A stretch of 64,000 nt of DNA, from assembly GCA_947626745.1 (NCBI GenBank), contig CANQTF010000002.1, forward strand, positions 1 to 64,000. The letters are read 5' to 3'. The notes beneath the pieces were generated by a model, which ran no database searches, had not been told where the DNA came from, and saw nothing but the letters and a program-made list of their open reading frames with translations. The DNA is from an uncultured Lachnospiraceae bacterium. Lineage in GTDB: Bacteria; Bacillota; Clostridia; Lachnospirales; Lachnospiraceae. A program made the position numbers and the translations under genes. This document shows, piece after piece, positions 59,693 through 64,000 of the stretch; positions within the stretch are counted from its first letter, which is position 1, and each line of letters starts with the position of its first letter.

Positions 59693-60266
59693 GCTTCTGC
59701 ATCGCGGAATTGAGCACCTCCACAATGGGGTAGAGCGCCCCTATCTTTTCGGGGGTATCCTGCTCACGGTAGATCCGGCATAGAAGGCGGTAAGTGCCGC
59801 TCACGTCCGTACCCGTGGAGACCGCAAACTCCAGCATCCACTTGGCTTCTTCGACATGTCCCGCGTCGTAGAGCATCTGCGCCCACTGCTGCAGGGTGCG
59901 CACGAGGAGCGTATAGTTCTGATCGTAGGAGATCAGCAGGTCAATGTTGGGAGCGCCGTAGCGCAGTTTCAGTTCCGTGTTGCTGATGCCTGTGAAATTG
60001 ACGATAGGAAGCTCGTTCAGGGAGCGGATGATCTGCTTGTAATCTTCCGCTTTGGGAACATCGTCAAGCAGGGTCATCGGGAACTTTTCCATAGGCAGAC
60101 GGATATAGTCCAGATCGTCCAGAGACTTGCGTCTCGTGCTGTTTGCGGCGCGCTCCCTCTCCCAGAAGTCTTCCTGCGCGCTGCCGTCGGTTTTGCCGGT
60201 CTTTCTCATATACAGGAAGAAAGCTGCGGAAAGTATCAGAACGCTTGCATTTATCAAAAAAAACAT
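59649..60266 (-). CDS. Membrane-anchored protein of unknown function
   Basis: A 205-aa protein with one N-terminal membrane helix (residues 2-20), then a charged linker and a cytoplasmic helical domain (WAQMLYDAGHVEEAKWMLEFAVSTGTDVSGTYRLLCRIYREQ) that looks TPR-like. RBS AAAGGA. Conserved-looking but not recognised. Confidence 0.7.
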   Translation of the reverse strand: MFFLINASVLILSAAFFLYMRKTGKTDGSAQEDFWERERAANSTRRKSLDDLDYIRLPMEKFPMTLLDDVPKAEDYKQIIRSLNELPIVNFTGISNTELKLRYGAPNIDLLISYDQNYTLLVRTLQQWAQMLYDAGHVEEAKWMLEFAVSTGTDVSGTYRLLCRIYREQDTPEKIGALYPIVEVLNSAMQKPIVRILQEAERSDG

Positions 60267-60304
60267 ATATAATATCCTTTCAGAAAGCGGGGGAGGATCA
60301 CTTT

Positions 60305-60400
60305 ATGCTTAACCGAAGAAAGAAGAAGCTCATTTCTTCCATTATCATCATCGTTCTCGTACTTGCAATGATAGTTCCGCTGGTGCTTTCGGTGTTGTAG
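60305..60400 (+). CDS. 31-aa membrane microprotein
   Basis: MLNRRKKKLISSIIIIVLVL and a hydrophobic end AMIVPLVLSVL: a basic cap followed by one membrane helix. GGGGAGG is eight bases upstream. Its size and good RBS suggest a genuine small membrane protein, not a signal-peptide fragment. Confidence 0.6.
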   Translation: MLNRRKKKLISSIIIIVLVLAMIVPLVLSVL

Positions 60401-60481
60401 GCGGGTTCTGGAGTTATTATACCAATTATATCATAGATTCCCCGCAGGGGCAATTCCGTGCGGGAGAAAGGGCGGGTTTCC

Positions 60482-61993
60482 ATGAAGAAGATATCGCTGG
60501 CGGCTGCATTCATGCTGGCGGCTTTGGCGGCGGCCGTGATGCCGGCCAACGCCGAGGGAAATAAAATAGAGGCAGGGATCTACGCAGACGAGATGGACCT
60601 GTCCGGTATGACGGCCGGGGAAGCCGCGGACGAGATCAGGGCATACGTGGATTCATACGGCGGCGCGGTGATCACGCTGAATGCGGTGGACGGCGGCACG
60701 ATCGTCACGACGGCTTCCGAGCTCGGCCTGAAGTGGGGCAATGAGACGATGCTGGACGAGGTCACGCATCTCGGGTGGGACGGCGATATCCTGCAGTGCT
60801 ATAAAGAACTGAAGGATCTGCAATATAAGAATAAAATATATAAAGTCAGCTTTGATTTTGATAAAGAGAAGATCCGGGCGCTTATCGAGGAGAATGCCGC
60901 CCAGTACAACAAGGAGGCGGTCAACGCATCGCTTGTCAAGACCGAGAGCGGGTTTGAGATCACGGAGGGACAGACGGGCGTCGTCGTCGATACGGATGCT
61001 TCCACGGATACCGTGTACGACTATCTGACCGGCACATGGGACGGTTCGGATTGCGCGCTCGATCTGGTGATCGCCGTGGAAGAGCCGGAAGGCAGGACTG
61101 AGGATCTGGCCCAAGTCAAAGATGTGCTGGGAACTTTTACGACAAGCTATTCCACTTCCGGCAGATCCAGAAGCGCCAATGTGGCGAACGGCTGCAGTCT
61201 GATCGACGGCACGACGCTGTATCCCGGTGAAGAGTTTTCCGCATACGAGGCGGTGTCGCCTTTTACCGAGGCGAACGGTTATTATATGGCCGGCTCTTAT
61301 CTGAACGGGCAGGTGGTGGACAGCCTGGGCGGCGGGATCTGTCAGGTATCGACGACCCTCTACAATGCGGTGCTCAGGGCCGAACTGGAAGTGACGGAGC
61401 GTTACAACCATTCCATGATCGTCACTTATGTGGATCCGTCCGCCGATGCGGCGATCGCGGAATCCTCGGGGAAGGATTTTAAATTCAAGAACAATACGGA
61501 GTATCCAATCTATATCGAGGGCACGACCACGCCGGATAAGCAGATCACGTTCACGATATACGGTGTGGAGACGCGGGACAGCGATCGCGAGGTAAGCTAC
61601 GAGAGCGTTGTCCTGGAGAGAAATGTGCCCGAGGAGGAAGTCATCTACGCGGACGAGGGGCAGCCTGTCGGGTACTGCGTGGTGCAGTCGGCGCATATCG
61701 GTTACAAGGCGCAGCTCTGGAAGGTGGTTCGGGAAGGCGGCGTGGAAGTCAGCCGCGAACAGGTCAACAGCAGCACATACATGAAGGTTCCCAGAAGCGC
61801 GACCGTGGGTGTCGCCACGGCGGACGAAGGCGCGCGGAACGCCATTATGGCAGCCATTGCCACGAATAGTATAGATCAGGTCAAGGCGGTGGCGGGTTCT
61901 TACAAAGCGGCGGCGGACGCGGCAGCGGCTCAGGCGGCAGCAGATGCGGCGGCGCAGCCGGCACAGCCGCAGGAGACACCACCTGAGCAGTAA
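60482..61993 (+). CDS. VanW-family exported protein
   Basis: A 503-aa secreted or membrane-anchored protein: signal-type N-terminus (MKKISLAAAFMLAALAAAVM), a YoaR-like putative peptidoglycan-binding domain (about 40-210), the VanW domain (about 215-350; GEEFSAYEAVSPFT, GGGICQVSTTLYNAV, NHSMIVTYVDPSADAAI) and a G5-like segment. The C-terminal 40 residues are Ala/Gln/Pro-rich. Function of VanW is unknown; links to cell-wall stress are suggested in the family. Start chosen for the signal peptide; an upstream GTG is in frame. Confidence 0.9.
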   Translation: MKKISLAAAFMLAALAAAVMPANAEGNKIEAGIYADEMDLSGMTAGEAADEIRAYVDSYGGAVITLNAVDGGTIVTTASELGLKWGNETMLDEVTHLGWDGDILQCYKELKDLQYKNKIYKVSFDFDKEKIRALIEENAAQYNKEAVNASLVKTESGFEITEGQTGVVVDTDASTDTVYDYLTGTWDGSDCALDLVIAVEEPEGRTEDLAQVKDVLGTFTTSYSTSGRSRSANVANGCSLIDGTTLYPGEEFSAYEAVSPFTEANGYYMAGSYLNGQVVDSLGGGICQVSTTLYNAVLRAELEVTERYNHSMIVTYVDPSADAAIAESSGKDFKFKNNTEYPIYIEGTTTPDKQITFTIYGVETRDSDREVSYESVVLERNVPEEEVIYADEGQPVGYCVVQSAHIGYKAQLWKVVREGGVEVSREQVNSSTYMKVPRSATVGVATADEGARNAIMAAIATNSIDQVKAVAGSYKAAADAAAAQAAADAAAQPAQPQETPPEQ

Positions 61994-62019
61994 ACCATAG
62001 AGTAGTCAGGCGCAGAGTC

Positions 62020-63015
62020 ATGAGAACAGGGAAAATATCGGAGAGCGTTCTGAAACGCTCCGTTTTACAGAAAATAGACGTACATAGACAAGAAGTGATA
62101 AGCGGCGCAGGTGTGGGGACAGACTGTGCCGTTCTGTCGTTTGGGGACGGGTATGATATGGCGCTGTCCACCGCGCCCGTGACCGCCCCTGTTTCGGATA
62201 TCGGCGTTTACGCGATACCGGCGGCGCTGAACAACGTAGCGGCGGCGGGGGCAGAGCCGGTGGGCGTCATGCTCTCGGTGCTCTTTCCGGAGGGCGTCGA
62301 GGAAGCGCAGCTGCGGCACATGATAGAGCAGATGCGCGACCTATGCCGTGCGGGAAACGTGCAGATCATCGGCGGCCATACGGAAGTTATCCCCGCTATC
62401 GCGCAGCCGGTGGTGACCGTGACCGGTGTGGGGAAGAAGGCTGCCGCCCGCGTCATGCAGGGCGTGGGGCCGGATCAGGATATCGTCGTCAGCAAATGGA
62501 TCGGGCTGGAGGGAACGGTACGGCTCGCAAGGGAACGGCGGCGGGAGTTAAGCGCCCGCTATCCGGCGCGTATGCTGGACGAGGCCGCCGCCTATGACAG
62601 ATATCTGTCTGTGATACCGGAGGCCGCTACCGCCGTGAAGTCCGGCGTCTGCGGAATGCATGACGTTTCCAAAGGAGGCATATTTGCAGCCTTGTGGGAG
62701 CTGGCTGAGAGAGCGGGTGTCGGACTGAAGATCGATTTAAAGAAAATTCCCGTGAAACAGGAAACCATAGAGATCTGTGAGTTTTTTGCGCTGAATCCGT
62801 ACGAGCTTTTGTCGGGAGGCTGTCTTCTCATGACGGCGCAAAACGGCGATGCGCTCGCAGCTGCGCTGGAGCAGGAGGATATCCCTGCCGTCTGCATCGG
62901 GAGGACGACGGACGGCAATGACCGCGTCATCTTCAATGACGACGAGAAGCGCTATCTGGATAAACCGAAAGCGGATCAGATCTATTCTGTGAGAAACCAT
63001 AAAGAAAATCAATAG
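62020..63015 (+). CDS. AIR-synthase-related (HypE/PurM-like) protein
   Basis: A 331-aa PurM-fold protein: GAGVGTDCAVLSFGDGYDMALST at the N-terminal, NNVAAAGAEPVGVMLSVLFPEG and GGHTEVIPAI in the ATP-binding half, MHDVSKGGIFAALWELAERAGVG and PYELLSGGCLLM in the C-terminal half. It lacks HypE's C-terminal Cys for hydrogenase cyanide transfer, so it is not HypE; the biochemical role is unknown. RBS is weak. Precedes an Lrp-type regulator. Confidence 0.86.
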   Translation: MRTGKISESVLKRSVLQKIDVHRQEVISGAGVGTDCAVLSFGDGYDMALSTAPVTAPVSDIGVYAIPAALNNVAAAGAEPVGVMLSVLFPEGVEEAQLRHMIEQMRDLCRAGNVQIIGGHTEVIPAIAQPVVTVTGVGKKAAARVMQGVGPDQDIVVSKWIGLEGTVRLARERRRELSARYPARMLDEAAAYDRYLSVIPEAATAVKSGVCGMHDVSKGGIFAALWELAERAGVGLKIDLKKIPVKQETIEICEFFALNPYELLSGGCLLMTAQNGDALAAALEQEDIPAVCIGRTTDGNDRVIFNDDEKRYLDKPKADQIYSVRNHKENQ

Positions 63016-63031
63016 AGAACGGAGGATCATC

Positions 63032-63514
63032 ATGAGAGAGGAATTGTTAGCGATCGTTGAGAAAAACAGCCGCATTGACTTAAAAGAGCTGGCGGTCATA
63101 CTGGGTGTGGAGGAGATAGACGTTGTCAATGAACTGGCGGCGCTGGAGGCCGAGGGCATCATCTGCGGGTATCACACGATGATCGACTGGGAAAAGACTT
63201 CCATTGAGAAGGTCTCCGCCCTCATCGAGGTGCGTGTGACGCCGCAGCGCGGACAGGGGTTCGACAATATTGCGGAGAGGATCTATAAATATCCGGAAGT
63301 GACTTCCGTGTACCTGATCTCCGGCGGCTATGATCTGCTTGTCACACTGGAGGGCAAGTCCTTAAAAGAGATCTCCGGCTTTGTGTCCGACAAGCTGTCC
63401 ACGCTCGATTCCGTCCTGAGCACGGCGACCCATTTTATCCTGAAGAAATATAAGGATCACGGTACGATCCTTGCCAAAAAATATGAAGATACAAGAGAGA
63501 AGGTGACACCGTGA
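63032..63514 (+). CDS. Lrp/AsnC-family regulator
   Basis: A 160-aa protein with an N-terminal HTH (IDLKELAVILGVEEIDVVNELAALEAEGII) and a RAM-type ligand domain (VSALIEVRVTPQRG, GYDLLVTLEGKSLKEISGFV). Strong RBS. Its stop overlaps the aminotransferase GTG start, pointing to control of amino-acid metabolism. Confidence 0.93.
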   Translation: MREELLAIVEKNSRIDLKELAVILGVEEIDVVNELAALEAEGIICGYHTMIDWEKTSIEKVSALIEVRVTPQRGQGFDNIAERIYKYPEVTSVYLISGGYDLLVTLEGKSLKEISGFVSDKLSTLDSVLSTATHFILKKYKDHGTILAKKYEDTREKVTP

Positions 63515-64000
63515 AAAAGATGTTGTCAGATCAGATCGTAGCGTTGAAGCCATCCGGTATCCGTAAGTTTTTCGATATCGTCAGCGAGATGGACGACGCG
63601 ATCTCGCTGGGCGTCGGCGAGCCGGATTTCGACACGCCGTGGCACATTCGGGACGAGGGTATCTATTCTTTGGAAAAAGGGCGCACTTTCTATACCTCCA
63701 ATGCCGGACTCAAGGAATTAAAGGAAGAGATCAGCAAATATCACAAAAGGAAACAGGGCGTTACATACGATCCGGCAAATGAAGTGCTCGTTACGGTGGG
63801 AGGCTCCGAGGCGATCGACATCGGTCTGCGCGCCGTCATCAATCCGGGCGACGAGGTACTGATCCCGCAGCCGAGCTTCGTGTCCTATGAGCCGTGTGCG
63901 ATCATGGCGGGCGGTGTGCCGGTCATCATTGAGCTGAAAGCGGAGAACGAGTTCCGTCTGACGGCGCAGGAGCTGGAGGACGCGATCACGGAAAGGACGA
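63511..64000 (+). CDS. Class I/II PLP aminotransferase (partial, runs off the window)
   Basis: The first 163 codons are present: MKKMLSDQIVALKPSGIRKF, GVGEPDFDTPWHI, YTSNAGLKELKEEI, VTVGGSEAIDIGLRAVINPGDEVLIPQPSFVSYEPC. These are the N-terminal signatures of the aspartate aminotransferase (fold type I) family; the PLP lysine is beyond the window. GTG start overlaps the Lrp stop. Confidence 0.92.
   Translation, partial: MKKMLSDQIVALKPSGIRKFFDIVSEMDDAISLGVGEPDFDTPWHIRDEGIYSLEKGRTFYTSNAGLKELKEEISKYHKRKQGVTYDPANEVLVTVGGSEAIDIGLRAVINPGDEVLIPQPSFVSYEPCAIMAGGVPVIIELKAENEFRLTAQELEDAITERT

Noticed and set aside
62020-63015. HypE hydrogenase maturation protein
   Set aside because: PurM-like fold is clear, but the C-terminal Pro-Arg-Ile-Cys tail of HypE is absent and no hydrogenase genes are near.
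1-64000. CRISPR arrays, tRNA/rRNA genes, prophage or conjugative genes
   Set aside because: No regularly spaced repeats with unique spacers, no cloverleaf sequence recognised by eye, and no phage structural, integrase or transfer genes; small RNAs cannot be excluded without computation.

Overview
The window looks like chromosome from a motile, anaerobic Clostridia member, most likely Lachnospiraceae. Support comes from roughly 50% GC, strong AGGAGG-type ribosome sites, many ATGA start/stop overlaps, a Firmicutes-type flagellar late operon with FliW-CsrA, 2-hydroxyacyl-CoA dehydratase-type iron-sulfur proteins, a class II GalT, and VanW and Rpn family proteins. I cannot name genus or species. 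I found no tRNA, rRNA, CRISPR array, prophage or complete insertion sequence.

Layout. (1) 1-5838: the tail of a probable solute-binding protein, then a tight run encoding a CooC-type ATPase, two 2-hydroxyacyl-CoA dehydratase-family proteins, their HgdC-type activase, a one-helix membrane protein and a Cys-rich protein. This looks like an ATP-driven low-potential redox module of unknown substrate. (2) 5983-12970: a TetR-family regulator with twin operators, a GT-B-like protein of unknown role, a GPH sugar symporter, a GH36 alpha-galactosidase and a ROK sugar kinase, a galactoside-use cluster. (3) 13069-29825: late flagellar genes flgM-flgN-flgK-flgK2-flgL-fliW-csrA, then flaG-fliD-fliS-fliT-like, then flagellin. 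Four near-perfect sigma-28 promoters can be read (before flgM, a glycosyltransferase gene, flaG and flagellin).

(4) 19898-46426: interleaved with and following the flagellar genes are fourteen glycosyltransferase genes: six stand-alone CgeB/DUF3880-like GT-B proteins, three SunS-like GT2-TPR proteins, a GT2-TPR-GT-B fusion, a GT2-DUF4422 fusion, two plain GT2s and one GT8. UDP-galactopyranose mutase, a diguanylate cyclase and a DtxR/MntR-type regulator lie among them. One glycosyltransferase gene has its own sigma-28 promoter, so flagellin or filament glycosylation is the most economical reading. (5) 46427-51980: an accessory patch with tandem repeats, an Rpn-family nuclease, a compositionally chimeric lipoprotein, a HicAB toxin-antitoxin pair bracketed by near-identical 122-bp direct repeats, and a BlaI/M56 peptidase pair with an operator-overlapped promoter. 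(6) 51969-64000: PTS enzyme I, a CheY-like regulator, a hybrid histidine kinase overlapping galT, an XRE regulator, a DEDDh exonuclease, small and larger membrane proteins, a VanW protein, an AIR-synthase-like protein, an Lrp regulator and the start of an aminotransferase.

How it works together: sigma-28/FlgM and CsrA/FliW would time filament assembly. The glycosyltransferase island probably decorates the filament or cell surface while it is being made, with Glf supplying galactofuranose donor. Two separate galactose-related loci (alpha-galactosidase cluster and galT) could feed UDP-galactose to Glf. These links are inference from gene order and promoters; all family assignments were made by reading the sequence without database searches.
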